Assembly: GCF_017349075.1 (NCBI RefSeq)
Contig: NZ_JAFMOF010000003.1
Span: forward strand, 1-64,000
Direction: 5' to 3'
Length of the DNA stretch: 64,000 nt
Source of the DNA: Streptomyces triculaminicus
GTDB taxonomy: Bacteria; Actinomycetota; Actinomycetes; Streptomycetales; Streptomycetaceae
A program made the position numbers and the translations under genes. Each line of letters starts with the position of its first letter. The stretch's first letter is position 1. Under the pieces are notes generated by a model that had not been told where the DNA came from, ran no database searches, and saw nothing but the letters and a program-made list of their open reading frames with translations. Of the stretch, positions 34,109 to 42,474 are shown one piece after another.

Positions 34109-34624
34109 TCAGTCGTTGAGGTCCCAGCGGCAAAACACCGTCTTCCCGCCTCGATCTTCAGGCGCCCACCACAGCGCATCGACCAGGTGGTGAATGATGT
34201 GCATGCCCCGCCCAGAGTCCGGGAGCACCGCCTCGGGCAGGTCGACGGCGAGGCGCGGGGAGAAGGGCTCCCCACGCGGGAACGTGGGCGGGCTGGAGTC
34301 TTCATCGCCCACGCCGATGAAGAGCCACTTCGGCCATTTCGTCATGGTGATGTCGATCTGGCGGCGGCCGTCGGGGCGTACCAGGTGGTCATCGGGTACG
34401 GCGTGGTAAACGACGTTGCCGACCAGCTCTGACACGACCAGCCGCGCATCATCCGCGAGCACGACGAGCCCCCAGGCCTTCAGGGTGGCCGCCACCAGGC
34501 AGCGCGCGTCCCGCGCCGTGTCGTGGGAGTCGGCGCAGAGTGTGAACCCACGGAAGCGCTCTTTGGGCGGGCGCGACGTTGAGGCACCGAGGGCGAGGAC
34601 CGACGGAGGCTTTTCCTCACGCAT
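34109..34624 (-). CDS. HATPase-domain protein (anti-sigma-factor-like serine kinase family)
   Basis: 171 residues if started at ATG 34624 (an upstream ATG at 34693 adds 23 residues; neither has a strong ribosome-binding site). GHKL N-box VVSELVGNVVYHAV (Glu and Asn in place), a central strand region WLFIGVGDEDSSPPTFPRGE and the G2 box DSGRGMHIIHHLVDALWW. This is the RsbW/SpoIIAB-like single-domain family that is abundant in Streptomyces, where it pairs with anti-sigma antagonists or HTH regulators. Divergent from the HTH/HKD gene, which supports a regulatory pair. Confidence 0.75.
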   Translation of the reverse strand: MREEKPPSVLALGASTSRPPKERFRGFTLCADSHDTARDARCLVAATLKAWGLVVLADDARLVVSELVGNVVYHAVPDDHLVRPDGRRQIDITMTKWPKWLFIGVGDEDSSPPTFPRGEPFSPRLAVDLPEAVLPDSGRGMHIIHHLVDALWWAPEDRGGKTVFCRWDLND

Positions 34625-34810
34625 CGTCCATGCACGCCGCTGCCCGGCATCTGATGTCGGCGCCACCCCTTGTGGGGCTCTCTTGTGGCTCATACAGGGA
34701 GGATCGCGCCGTCCATCAGGACGGGGATACCTCCCCCAAAAGTCATTCCGGGACGTCCCGCACGCGGTAGAACGTCCCTAGTGGTGTCCCCAACGACGGG
34801 AGAGACTGTG

Positions 34811-35554
34811 ATGACGAACGAAAGACTGCGAGCCGCCATGGCAGCCGGAGGGTGGACGTACGCCTCCCTCGCGGAGAAGGCGGAAGTTGACCCCAAGTCC
34901 GTTGAGCGATGGGTGAATCAGAGCCGCACACCGCGCCGCGTGACAGCTCTGCGGGCGGCGGAGACCTTAGGAGAAGACGTGCACGCACTGTGGCCGGCGC
35001 TCCGGCAGGCACGTGCCGCACGCGCCGTCAGCCCTGAGTTGGTAGCTCTCTACGATCAGCGCGCGGACGTTCCGGTTTCCCGGTTCACCGACCTGTTCGC
35101 CCAGGCCCGCGAGCACATCGACATGCTCGTCTATGCCGCAGTCTTCCTGCACGAGGCGTACCCCCGCCTGAATGATCTCCTTCGTGAGCGTGCCGCCGAA
35201 GGATGCTCGGTCCGGATCGCGTTGGGCGACGCCGACAGCGAGAACGTCAGGCAACGTGGCGAGGAGGAGCGGTTCGGCCACGGCATCGAGTCCAGGTGCC
35301 GACTGGCGCTGATGCATTGCCGGCCGTTGGTCGGGATACCCGGCATCGAGATCCGGACCCACGGAACGACGCTGTACAACTCCCTCTACCGGGCAGATGA
35401 TCAACTACTGGTCAATGCCCACATCTGGGGAGCGAACGCGTTCGCAGCACCCGTCTGGCACCTCCGCCGCCACGGTGACGGAGGGATCTTCGACACCTAC
35501 GCACAGAGCTTCGACGCGGTGTGGGCGACAGCGACGCCCGTCCAGGAGGAGTGA
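34811..35554 (+). CDS. XRE-type HTH regulator with C-terminal DUF5919/HKD-like domain
   Basis: 247 residues. N-terminal helix-turn-helix (GGWTYASLAEKAEVDPKSVE, ERWVNQSRTPRRVTALRAAE). The C-terminal domain has phospholipase-D-like strands and the HGTTLYNSLYRADDQLLVNA segment (H-x8-R-x-D instead of HxKx4D, so probably not an active nuclease). A TTA codon at 34967-34969 suggests bldA control. ATG 34811 follows AGAGACTGTG. The NUDIX gene starts 2 bases after the stop, so the two form one unit. Family role unknown; often found in accessory DNA. Confidence 0.8.
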   Translation: MTNERLRAAMAAGGWTYASLAEKAEVDPKSVERWVNQSRTPRRVTALRAAETLGEDVHALWPALRQARAARAVSPELVALYDQRADVPVSRFTDLFAQAREHIDMLVYAAVFLHEAYPRLNDLLRERAAEGCSVRIALGDADSENVRQRGEEERFGHGIESRCRLALMHCRPLVGIPGIEIRTHGTTLYNSLYRADDQLLVNAHIWGANAFAAPVWHLRRHGDGGIFDTYAQSFDAVWATATPVQEE

Positions 35555-35556
35555 CC

Positions 35557-36027
35557 GTGTCCCGCACCGAGTACTACGACGACCCGGAGGGCCCCGAGCC
35601 CAACAGCATGGTCGTGGCTGCCTCTGCCGTCGTCACCGACAAGCAAGGCCGCATCTTGCTCCAGCGGCGGCGCGACAACGATCTGTGGGCCCTGCCCGGC
35701 GGCGGCATGGAGATGACCGACTCCCTCCCCGGCACGGCCGTGCGCGAGGTCAAGGAGGAGACCGGGCTGGACGTGGAGATCACGGGGCTGGTCGGCACCT
35801 ACACCGACCCGCGCCACGTGATCGCCTACTCCGACGGGGAGGTACGGCGGCAGTTCAACGTCTGCTTCACCGCACACGTGACGGGTGGAGAGCTCGCGAT
35901 CTCCGACGAGTCCACCGAGTTGCGGTTCGTCCACCCCGACGAGATCGCCAAGCTCCCCATGCACCACACCCAGCAGCTCCGCATCCAGCACTTCCTAGAG
36001 CATCGGGAGCGCCCCTACCTGGGGTGA
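35557..36027 (+). CDS. NUDIX hydrolase
   Basis: 156 residues. NUDIX box GGGMEMTDSLPGTAVREV followed by KEETGL: the G-x5-E position carries Asp, the REVxEExGL part is intact, so metal binding by the Glu pair is kept. It would hydrolyse a nucleoside diphosphate-X substrate; which one is unknown. GTG 35557 is chosen because AGGAGGA lies 6 bases upstream (35544-35550); it follows the HTH/HKD stop by 2 bases, so translational coupling is likely. Its last codons run into the element A right end. Confidence 0.88.
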   Translation: MSRTEYYDDPEGPEPNSMVVAASAVVTDKQGRILLQRRRDNDLWALPGGGMEMTDSLPGTAVREVKEETGLDVEITGLVGTYTDPRHVIAYSDGEVRRQFNVCFTAHVTGGELAISDESTELRFVHPDEIAKLPMHHTQQLRIQHFLEHRERPYLG

Positions 36028-36087
36028 AGCCCCCCGAGGTCAGCCCTCCGCAGGCGCGATCCCCATCGGGCAGCTCACGCCCGTGCC
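36028..36087 (-). pseudogene. Second msrA 3' end with att core (element A right end)
   Basis: On the minus strand the DNA reads TGVSCPMGIAPAEG then a stop (36,038-36,080), a clean MsrA C-terminus unlike either of the other two copies, directly abutting the core ACGCCCGTGCC (36077-36087, one mismatch to attL/attR). A short CACCCCAGGTAGGGG segment downstream resembles the end of the 30,300 gene, suggesting that this end came from a foreign relative's msrA region. This is expected if each element carries its own replacement msrA 3' end. Confidence 0.65.
36077..36087. other. Internal att core between elements A and B
   Basis: ACGCCCGTGCC; ten of eleven bases match the attL/attR core. Interpreted as the recombinant site formed when element A integrated into the left att of element B. 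Confidence 0.6.
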
Positions 36088-36325
36088 AGCTGTACCGGCC
36101 CGCCTGTACGCAGCGCAAACTCTGCATACTTCTCGTCGCCCTCACAGCAGCACCTCCACAAGCTATCTGTTCCAGTGTCATTAAGGAACTAAACGAAAGA
36201 AGCGTGGCATCCGCCTGCATCAGCCCAGGAGGGCTTTATCGTCCGGGCCACGTGCACGGACAGGAGCCTTACGGAGCGCACGGTTTTGGTGCTCGCAGAT
36301 GCGCTAGAGAGCCTCTAGGCGCACA

Positions 36326-38926
36326 GTGGACGTAGAGGTCCCTGAGTGCCAGGAGATGTTCGCCGTTATGTTTGGGAATCTGACACGGACGCTGCAATGG
36401 AATGCGAAGCCAGTGCGGCGTAAGAAAATAAATAAACTGATCGATGCAACACGCTGGGATGAGGCAGAGGATGCGGCGCAGGCGCTAGTGGAAGCCTATC
36501 CCGATGACCCTGGCTCGTACGTAGAGCTTGGGCGCGTTTTTGGCGCTGAAGCGAGATATGAAGAATCGCTGTATGCCTTCGAACAGGCCCTCCAACGCGA
36601 CTCGCGGAATAGGGATGCGCTGTTCTTTAGTGTAGCGTCTCTAGGAAATCTGAAGCGCTGGGGTGAGGCAGAAAAGGCAGCGCGGATTCTGAAGGAGTCT
36701 TATCCCGACGAAATTGCTGCACGGTGCGCCTTTGCAGATGTTCTGGAGAAGGAAAAGCGATACGAGGACGCGTTGTTGGAAGCCGAGGAAATTCAGTTCC
36801 GCGACTCGGGATCGAGATTTGGGATTTCTCTTCACGTAGATGCCCTTTATGGATTGCGTCACTGGGACGAAGCAGAGGCTAAGGCGCAGGATCTGGTCAG
36901 CCGATACCCTCGTGAGTCGCAACCGCAGCTTATCCTCGGCAAACTGTTTCATGCCCAGGGGCGGTATGGGGATGCGTTGTCATCTTTCCAAAAAGGACTC
37001 TCCCTCGATCGCACAAATAAGGAATTGCTGAAATGGCGTATCAAGAGCCTGCGGGCCCAACATCGCTGGAGAGAAGCTGAAACGGCCGCACGTGAGGCTA
37101 TTCAACTCCTACCAAATTCCCCAGAACCGTACGTAGAGTTTGCCAAGGTGTTTGTCGCTGAAGGTAGAAATGAGCGGGCGCTCAAGCATGTGGAACGCTC
37201 ACTCGAACTAGACTCGCTTCACCCCTCAGTGCACTCACTGCATGTTGATGTCCTTCTGAATCTCTTGCGTTTCGAGGATGCTCAGGCCGCTGCTCAAGAG
37301 TATGTAGATCAACACCCTCAGTCATTTGAGGCTAGGACGGCACTGGGTCGCGTTTTGTTCAAACGTCATGATTACGTGAAGGCCCTTGATGAATACGATA
37401 GGGCACATTCTCTGAATCCAGTTGAGGATGAGGCTGTAGCAGGCATGTCCGCAGCTCTCCGCTCGACGCACCGTTTCGCGGAGGCGGAACGTCTGATGGC
37501 TGCTGCATGCGCACAATATCCTCAGGCAGTGGGACTCCAGGCTGAGCTCGCCGAGGTTTACTGCGATCGCCGTGATTACAAAAAAGCCCAGGAGGTATTC
37601 CGCGGACTGCTCTCAATCGCGATCAGCTCGGCAGAGCGGGCGGTCGCTTTGCAGGGACTCGGATGGGTAGCCTTCGCTGAGGGAGAGTATGACGATGCTC
37701 GAAAGCACTTCGATGACTCTGCTAATTCGTGGCCTCGGCTGAGCGGGGTGAAGACCGCGTTGGCATGGGCGGAGCTGCGGAGGGATAAGCTAAAAGAAGC
37801 TGACGTGTTGTGCCACGAGTCCCTGAAGGATGACGCTCGTGATCACTTGGCTCATACCTGCCTGGGCGTGGTTGCCTTCAAACGTGGCGACTGGGCGGAC
37901 GCAGAATATCATTTTCGCCGTTCTGTCGAAATCGCTCCCTTTGATGGCTCATATGTGGATCTAGGGGCACTGTATGTACAGTTGGCGCGCTACGGAGAGG
38001 CGGAGGAATGTTTGCTGCGTGCAACGGAGTTGAATTATTATGACAGCCAGACGCATGTCGAGCTGGGTAACTTGTACCTGCGGCGCTGGGAGGGGAGAAA
38101 GGATGGCGACGCTTACCGGAAGGATATGACGCGAGCTGTGAGCGAGTTCCGCCAGGCTCTCAAATTTGACTCGCAGAGTACGGGTGCCGCAATTGGGTTG
38201 GCTTTGGCGTTGGCGAGCAACTCGGGTGACATGGGGGCAGCGGAAGAAGTTCTCCATCAAGCGGTGCACATCAGGAAGCCCGGCGGAGATGCTCAACTGC
38301 ATCTTGCGCTAGCGCGTCTGCTTATTCAGGCTGGGGATGCCCAGCAGAGGAACGATTTGTATGAACAGGCGCTCGTTGAATCCAAGAAAGCAATCAATCG
38401 CGGCGCCTCTAATGCTGAAGCGCATTTCATATCGGGGCTGGCGGAGCAGAGACTTGGAAATGTCGCCGATGCAAACGTTCGAATATCGCACAGGCGAAAA
38501 GCTAAAATACACTTCAGGAATTGCCGAAACCTTCAGACGGATCATATTGAAGCCGAGCGCGCCCTCCAGCTTCTAGGGCGGGAGGTGCGCGCTGCTTACA
38601 TAAGCCGAATGGAAAGCCGTGGGCTTGCCATGGTTGCCTTCCTGGCTCTTGTGGCAGTGTGGATCGACTTCGTCTGGAAGCATCATGTCACCGCGACGAT
38701 GGCAACAACCCTCACGCCTATTTTGGTGGGGATGATTGCCGTCGGTATTTTGATGCCACTGCTGATTCGGCTTAAGCTCCCTGGCGGGTTGGAAGCCCAG
38801 CTTTCGGCCAGCCTCGAACAGATCTCATCAGGTCCTATCGGAGACCTTCCGAAGATCCCAATGAGATTTCCTCCTTATGTTGGCCCGCTGGGCTATTTGC
38901 CCAATCGAACATCGCCTCGCATGTGA
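36326..38926 (+). CDS. Large TPR-repeat protein with two C-terminal transmembrane helices (element B cargo)
   Basis: 866 residues. About 15 tetratricopeptide-like repeats from residue 30 to 740 with the usual A-G-R-Y-x2-A pattern (GSYVELGRVFGAEARYEESL; AYPDDPGSYVELGRVFGAEA; GVVAFKRGDWADAEYHFRRS). Near the C-terminus are two hydrophobic helices, GLAMVAFLALVAVWIDFVW and LTPILVGMIAVGILMPLLI, separated by about 15 residues, then a Pro-rich cytoplasmic tail. The gene has low GC, A/T-ending codons and no resemblance to neighbours in composition: clear transfer. Start uncertain (GTG 36326, or ATG 36356 with AGGAG abutting it). TPR plus membrane anchor as sole cargo of an integrated element suggests, but does not prove, a phage-defence or surface role. 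Confidence 0.7.
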   Translation: MDVEVPECQEMFAVMFGNLTRTLQWNAKPVRRKKINKLIDATRWDEAEDAAQALVEAYPDDPGSYVELGRVFGAEARYEESLYAFEQALQRDSRNRDALFFSVASLGNLKRWGEAEKAARILKESYPDEIAARCAFADVLEKEKRYEDALLEAEEIQFRDSGSRFGISLHVDALYGLRHWDEAEAKAQDLVSRYPRESQPQLILGKLFHAQGRYGDALSSFQKGLSLDRTNKELLKWRIKSLRAQHRWREAETAAREAIQLLPNSPEPYVEFAKVFVAEGRNERALKHVERSLELDSLHPSVHSLHVDVLLNLLRFEDAQAAAQEYVDQHPQSFEARTALGRVLFKRHDYVKALDEYDRAHSLNPVEDEAVAGMSAALRSTHRFAEAERLMAAACAQYPQAVGLQAELAEVYCDRRDYKKAQEVFRGLLSIAISSAERAVALQGLGWVAFAEGEYDDARKHFDDSANSWPRLSGVKTALAWAELRRDKLKEADVLCHESLKDDARDHLAHTCLGVVAFKRGDWADAEYHFRRSVEIAPFDGSYVDLGALYVQLARYGEAEECLLRATELNYYDSQTHVELGNLYLRRWEGRKDGDAYRKDMTRAVSEFRQALKFDSQSTGAAIGLALALASNSGDMGAAEEVLHQAVHIRKPGGDAQLHLALARLLIQAGDAQQRNDLYEQALVESKKAINRGASNAEAHFISGLAEQRLGNVADANVRISHRRKAKIHFRNCRNLQTDHIEAERALQLLGREVRAAYISRMESRGLAMVAFLALVAVWIDFVWKHHVTATMATTLTPILVGMIAVGILMPLLIRLKLPGGLEAQLSASLEQISSGPIGDLPKIPMRFPPYVGPLGYLPNRTSPRM

Positions 38927-39025
38927 AATTCTTGATACGTTTCGAAGTGAGCGGTGCACACAGTACTTCCTGAGGCGTCGGAGCCACGGGCCGTTCTGCT
39001 CAGACAGGGAGCTTCCCACGACCGG

Positions 39026-39733
39026 CTACATGTCCGTTGTATCTGGTGCCGGGGCGATACCTGTCGGGCAAGACATCCCCCAGCCCTCTTCCGACGGGTC
39101 ACCCAGCTTGACGCCCGTCCCGCCGATGCCGCAGTAGCCCGCCGGGTTTTTCGAAAGGTACTGCTGGTGGTACGCCTCGGCGTAGTAGAAGGGCCCCGCC
39201 GGGTGGATCTCCGTGGTGATGGGGCCGTAGCCGGAGGTGGTGAGGACCGGCTGGTAGGCGTCGCGGGAGGTTTCGGCGGTCTTCTGCTGGGCGGGGGAGT
39301 GGGTGTAGACCGCCGAGCGGTACTGGGTGCCCTGGTCGTTGCCCTGGCGGTGGCCCTGGGTGGGGTCGTGGGACTCCCAGAAGATCTTGAGCAGGGTCGC
39401 GTAGGGGATCACGGAGGGGTCGAAGACGACGCGGACGGCCTCGGTGTGGCCGGTGAGGCCGCTGCAGGCCTCTTCGTAGGTGGGGTGGGGGGTGTGGCCG
39501 CCCTGGTAGCCGACGAGGGTGGTCCAGACGCCTTCGGTCTGCCAGAAGATGCGCTCGGCGCCCCAGAAGCAGCCCAGGCCGAAGTCGGCCACCTCCAGGC
39601 CCTCGGGGTAGGGGCCGGCCAGCGGGGTGCCCAGGACGGTGTGGCGTTCCTGGAGGGGGAACTCCGGGGCCGGGCGGCCCGGCAGGGCTTCGGCGGGGGT
39701 GGGCAGGCGGGTCTCGCGGCGGCCGAACAGCAT
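39026..39733 (-). CDS. msrA: Peptide methionine sulfoxide reductase MsrA with element-derived C-terminus
   Basis: Repairs methionine-S-sulfoxide with thioredoxin. 235 residues from ATG 39733 (GGAGA five bases upstream). Catalytic Cys in FGLGCFWGAERIFWQ; GYQGGHTPHPTYEEACSGLT, WESHDPTQGHRQGNDQGTQY and the C-terminal GYCGIGGTGV with a recycling Cys are all present. After TGV (the att core, 39111-39121) the sequence changes to KLGDPSEEGWGMSCPTGIAP and an Asp/Thr tail, encoded by element B. The SCPTGIA part mimics the native SCPIGIA end, so the second resolving Cys is kept, but a 12-residue insertion precedes it. Function probably retained. Confidence 0.93.
   Translation of the reverse strand: MLFGRRETRLPTPAEALPGRPAPEFPLQERHTVLGTPLAGPYPEGLEVADFGLGCFWGAERIFWQTEGVWTTLVGYQGGHTPHPTYEEACSGLTGHTEAVRVVFDPSVIPYATLLKIFWESHDPTQGHRQGNDQGTQYRSAVYTHSPAQQKTAETSRDAYQPVLTTSGYGPITTEIHPAGPFYYAEAYHQQYLSKNPAGYCGIGGTGVKLGDPSEEGWGMSCPTGIAPAPDTTDM
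39111..39121. other. Right attachment site core (attR)
   Basis: ACGCCCGTCCC inside the msrA coding sequence, identical to attL at 30806-30816. To its right is native msrA; to its left, element B. Confidence 0.75.
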
Positions 39734-39797
39734 GGATGTCTCCAACGTGGGTGCGGCGGGGCGGGCGGCGGGCGTCACCGGCTACAACGGCGGTCGT

Positions 39798-40889
39798 TCA
39801 CGCGGAATTCCGGCCGGATTCCCAGCCGGCGACGGCCACCGCGCGGTACGAGGCGTAGGCGGCGACGGGATCCGGCTCGTAGGTCCACGGGATCGCGCCG
39901 ATGTGGCCGTCGGCCTTGCGGAACTGCTCGAGGGCCTCGCCGTAGCGTTCGGCGCGCACCAGGAACCAGGCGAGCAGGTGGCGGACGTGCGGGAGCACCG
40001 GGTGGCTTTCCGGGGCGTGTGTGACGGCGTACTGGGCGGCCTCGACGGCGTCGCGGATCACCACGCTCTGGAACAGGCTGCGCACCAGCTGTACGTCGGG
40101 CAGGTGGTCGTACACGGCGAACAGCGGCAGCGCGGGCAGCAGGCTGCCCTGCGGGGCGCTCGCCGCGGCCCGGCGGGCGAAGTCCTCGGCCTGGTTCTGG
40201 GAGCCGTGCCATTTCGCGCTCCAGTAGCGCAGGGCGGCCAGATGCGCCCCCATGTGCTGCGGGGCGCGGGCCGTGACGGCCTCCCACGCGGACTGGAACT
40301 CCGCCTCGCTCGCGCCCAGCCCGCGCGCCACGCCCAGGCCGGTGATGGCGGGCACGACGTCGCCGGGGGCCAGCCGCTCGGCCTCGGCGCAGACCGTACG
40401 GGCCTCCTCGAGGATCATGCGGAAGTCCTGCGAGGAGGGGTCGCGCAGCGCCTGCTGGGCGAGGAACTCGGCCTGCACCATCGCGCCGCCCGCGTCCTCG
40501 GGGGCCACCACGCGCCAGTGGCGCAGCCACATGCCGCCGGTGCCGGGGGCCTCGGACAGCTCGCGGACCGCCGCGCCGGCCAGGGTCTGCACCCGCTGCC
40601 AGCGCAGCTCGGCCGCGGTGCTGGCGTCGGTGCGGCGCAGCAGGTCGGCGGCGGGCTTCCAGTCCTGGGTGCGGCGGGCCTCGTCGACGGCGGCCAGCAG
40701 CTCCGGGTCGGGGCCGGGCAGGCGCACGTCGAGCTGCCCGGGGGGTACGAAGCCGTGGGGGCCGAAGGGGTCCACGGCCGGTCCGGCGCCCGCCGCAGCC
40801 GCCTGCCCGGCGCGCCGGCGGCGCAGCGCGGGCATCGCCACGAGGCCGCACACCAGTACGACGAGCAGCAGGATGACGAAAAACTCCAT
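39798..40889 (-). CDS. Membrane-anchored conserved hypothetical protein (helical repeat)
   Basis: 363 residues. One N-terminal transmembrane helix (EFFVILLLVVLVCGLVAMPA), a basic/Pro-rich linker, then a soluble all-helical domain resembling TPR-type repeats (QDWKPAADLLRRTDASTAAE; LLAWFLVRAERYGEALEQFR). No catalytic motif. Found next to msrA and metB in Streptomyces as far as I recall. ATG 40889 chosen by the membrane helix. Role unknown; not related in sequence to the TPR cargo gene as far as I can see. Confidence 0.7.
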   Translation of the reverse strand: MEFFVILLLVVLVCGLVAMPALRRRRAGQAAAAGAGPAVDPFGPHGFVPPGQLDVRLPGPDPELLAAVDEARRTQDWKPAADLLRRTDASTAAELRWQRVQTLAGAAVRELSEAPGTGGMWLRHWRVVAPEDAGGAMVQAEFLAQQALRDPSSQDFRMILEEARTVCAEAERLAPGDVVPAITGLGVARGLGASEAEFQSAWEAVTARAPQHMGAHLAALRYWSAKWHGSQNQAEDFARRAAASAPQGSLLPALPLFAVYDHLPDVQLVRSLFQSVVIRDAVEAAQYAVTHAPESHPVLPHVRHLLAWFLVRAERYGEALEQFRKADGHIGAIPWTYEPDPVAAYASYRAVAVAGWESGRNSA

Positions 40890-40999
40890 GATTGTCCTGA
40901 GGGCTGGAAACGAAGGCCGACGAGGGTACAACGCGACAAACCGGCGGATCGTTCATCCGCACGTTACAAGTGAACAGGAGCGTTCGGCGGAACGGGCAG

Positions 41000-41015
41000 T
41001 ACTCTCGGATGGATG
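41000..41015 (+). promoter_or_regulatory. Leaderless promoter of metB
   Basis: TACTCT (41000-41005) -10 box with a 7-base gap to ATG 41013. Confidence 0.5.
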
Positions 41016-42158
41016 AGCGACCAGCACAGCTTCGAGACCCTCGCCATTCACGCCGGGCAGGAGGCGGACCCGCTGACGGGGGCCGTCGTGCCGCCCATCT
41101 ACCAAGTCTCCACCTACAAGCAGGATGGTGTGGGCGGGCTGCGTGGCGGCTACGAGTACAGCCGCAGCGGCAACCCCACGCGTACCGCCCTGGAAGAGAA
41201 CCTGGCGGCCCTCGAGGGTGGCGTTCGCGGCCTGGCCTTCGCGTCGGGTCTGGCGGCCGAGGACTGCCTGCTGCGCACGCTGCTCGCGCCCGGTGACCAC
41301 GTGGTGATCCCGAACGACGCCTACGGCGGTACGTTCCGTCTCTTCGCCAAGGTCGTCGGCCGCTGGGGCGTCGAGTGGTCGGTGGCCGACACCTCCGACC
41401 CGGCCGCCGTGCGCGCCGCCATCCGTCCGCAGACCAAGGCGATCTGGGTCGAGACCCCCTCGAACCCGCTGCTCGGCATCACGGACATCGCCGCCGTCGC
41501 GGGCGTCGCCCACGAGGCCGGCGCCAAGCTGGTCGTGGACAACACCTTCGCCAGCCCCTACCTGCAGCAGCCGCTCGCGCTGGGCGCGGACGTCGTCGTC
41601 CATTCCACCACCAAGTACATGGGCGGTCACTCGGACGTCGTCGGCGGCGCCCTGATCACCTCCGACGCCGGTCTCGGCGAGGAACTGGCCTACCACCAGA
41701 ACGCGATGGGCGCCGTCGCCGGCCCCTTCGACTCCTGGCTGACGCTGCGCGGCATCAAGACCCTCGCGGTGCGCATGGACCGTCACACCGCCAACGCCGA
41801 GCGCGTGGTGGAGCTGCTGGTCGCGCACCCGAAGGTGACGCAGGTGTACTACCCGGGCCTGCCCGAGCACCCGCTGCACGAGGTGGCCGCCAAGCAGATG
41901 CGCGCCTTCGGCGGCATGGTGTCCTTCCGCGTCGCGGGCGGCGAGGAGGCGGCGGTCGAGGTCTGCAACCGCGCCAAGCTGTTCACGCTGGGCGAGTCGC
42001 TGGGCGGCGTCGAGTCGCTGATCGAGCACCCGGGCCGCATGACGCACGCCTCGGTGGCCGGTTCCCAGCTCGAGGTGCCGGCGGACCTGGTGCGCGCCTC
42101 GGTGGGCATCGAGTCGGCGGACGACCTGCTGGCCGACCTCACGCAGGCGCTGGGCTAG
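41013..42158 (+). CDS. metB: Cystathionine gamma-synthase / gamma-lyase (PLP)
   Basis: 381-residue Cys/Met metabolism PLP enzyme. ETLAIHAGQEADPLTGAVVP, the PLP-ring region YEYSRSGNPTRTALEENLAA, AIWVETPSNPLLGITDI and the PLP lysine HSTTKYMGGHSDVVGGAL are all typical; SLGGVESLIEHPGRMTHAS closes the active site. It interconverts cystathionine with cysteine/homocysteine precursors in transsulfuration; lyase and synthase functions cannot be told apart from sequence here. The promoter looks leaderless. Confidence 0.92.
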   Translation: MSDQHSFETLAIHAGQEADPLTGAVVPPIYQVSTYKQDGVGGLRGGYEYSRSGNPTRTALEENLAALEGGVRGLAFASGLAAEDCLLRTLLAPGDHVVIPNDAYGGTFRLFAKVVGRWGVEWSVADTSDPAAVRAAIRPQTKAIWVETPSNPLLGITDIAAVAGVAHEAGAKLVVDNTFASPYLQQPLALGADVVVHSTTKYMGGHSDVVGGALITSDAGLGEELAYHQNAMGAVAGPFDSWLTLRGIKTLAVRMDRHTANAERVVELLVAHPKVTQVYYPGLPEHPLHEVAAKQMRAFGGMVSFRVAGGEEAAVEVCNRAKLFTLGESLGGVESLIEHPGRMTHASVAGSQLEVPADLVRASVGIESADDLLADLTQALG

Positions 42159-42222
42159 CAGCCGGACCGGGGAGCCCGCGCTCCCCGTGGCCGATCCCGC
42201 CGCGGGACCGCTTCGGCGGTCC

Positions 42223-42474
42223 TCACCGGTTCCGCAGCGGCGGGGTCTGCTGCGCCGGCCGGGCCTCCCACGGCTCGGCGGTCGCGGCCCAGACGCCGAA
42301 GGCCACCGCCGCCGCCACGAGCAGCGCCCACGCCGCCGCCCGCAGCGCCCTGCGGCGGCGCAGCAGCAGCCGGCCGCGCTCGGCGGCCCGGGCGGCGAGG
42401 TCCGGGGGGACCTGTGCGCGGGGGCCGTCCAGCAGGCTGCGGAGCCGGGCCTCCCGGCGGTCGAGGCCGCTCAT
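42223..42474 (-). CDS. Small single-helix membrane protein, coupled to the sigma-factor gene
   Basis: 83 residues: Arg-rich cytoplasmic segment (DRREARLRSLLDGPRAQVPP) and one transmembrane helix (AAAWALLVAAAVAFGVWAA) near the C-terminus with a short outer tail. Its ATG overlaps the sigma-factor stop (TCAT at 42471-42474), so translation is coupled. By position and size it is a candidate anti-sigma-like or accessory protein for that sigma factor. Confidence 0.6.
   Translation of the reverse strand: MSGLDRREARLRSLLDGPRAQVPPDLAARAAERGRLLLRRRRALRAAAWALLVAAAVAFGVWAATAEPWEARPAQQTPPLRNR

Larger units (their letters stand above)
30806..36087. mobile_element. Integrated element A (serine-recombinase type)
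   Basis: Bounded by att cores at 30806 and 36077. It carries the large serine recombinase next to attL, small regulatory genes, a HATPase protein, an HTH/HKD regulator and a NUDIX hydrolase. Its right end encodes TGVSCPMGIAPAEG and a stop on the minus strand, i.e. a replacement msrA 3' end. Inferred to have integrated into the left att site of element B. No conjugation or phage structural genes are visible, so it is either a small integrative element mobilised in trans or a remnant. Confidence 0.7.
36077..39121. mobile_element. Integrated element B (low-GC, no recombinase of its own)
   Basis: Between the internal core (36077) and attR (39111). It carries only the TPR gene, in DNA visibly poorer in GC than the surroundings. 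Its right end supplies the msrA 3' end now in use (KLGDPSEEGWGMSCPTGIAP ...). With no integrase gene it is a remnant or was mobilised by element A's recombinase. Confidence 0.6.

Noticed and set aside
36028..36325. Additional protein gene between the NUDIX and TPR genes
   Set aside because: Only short frames without ribosome-binding site; the region holds the msrA-end remnant, an att core and the upstream region of the TPR gene.
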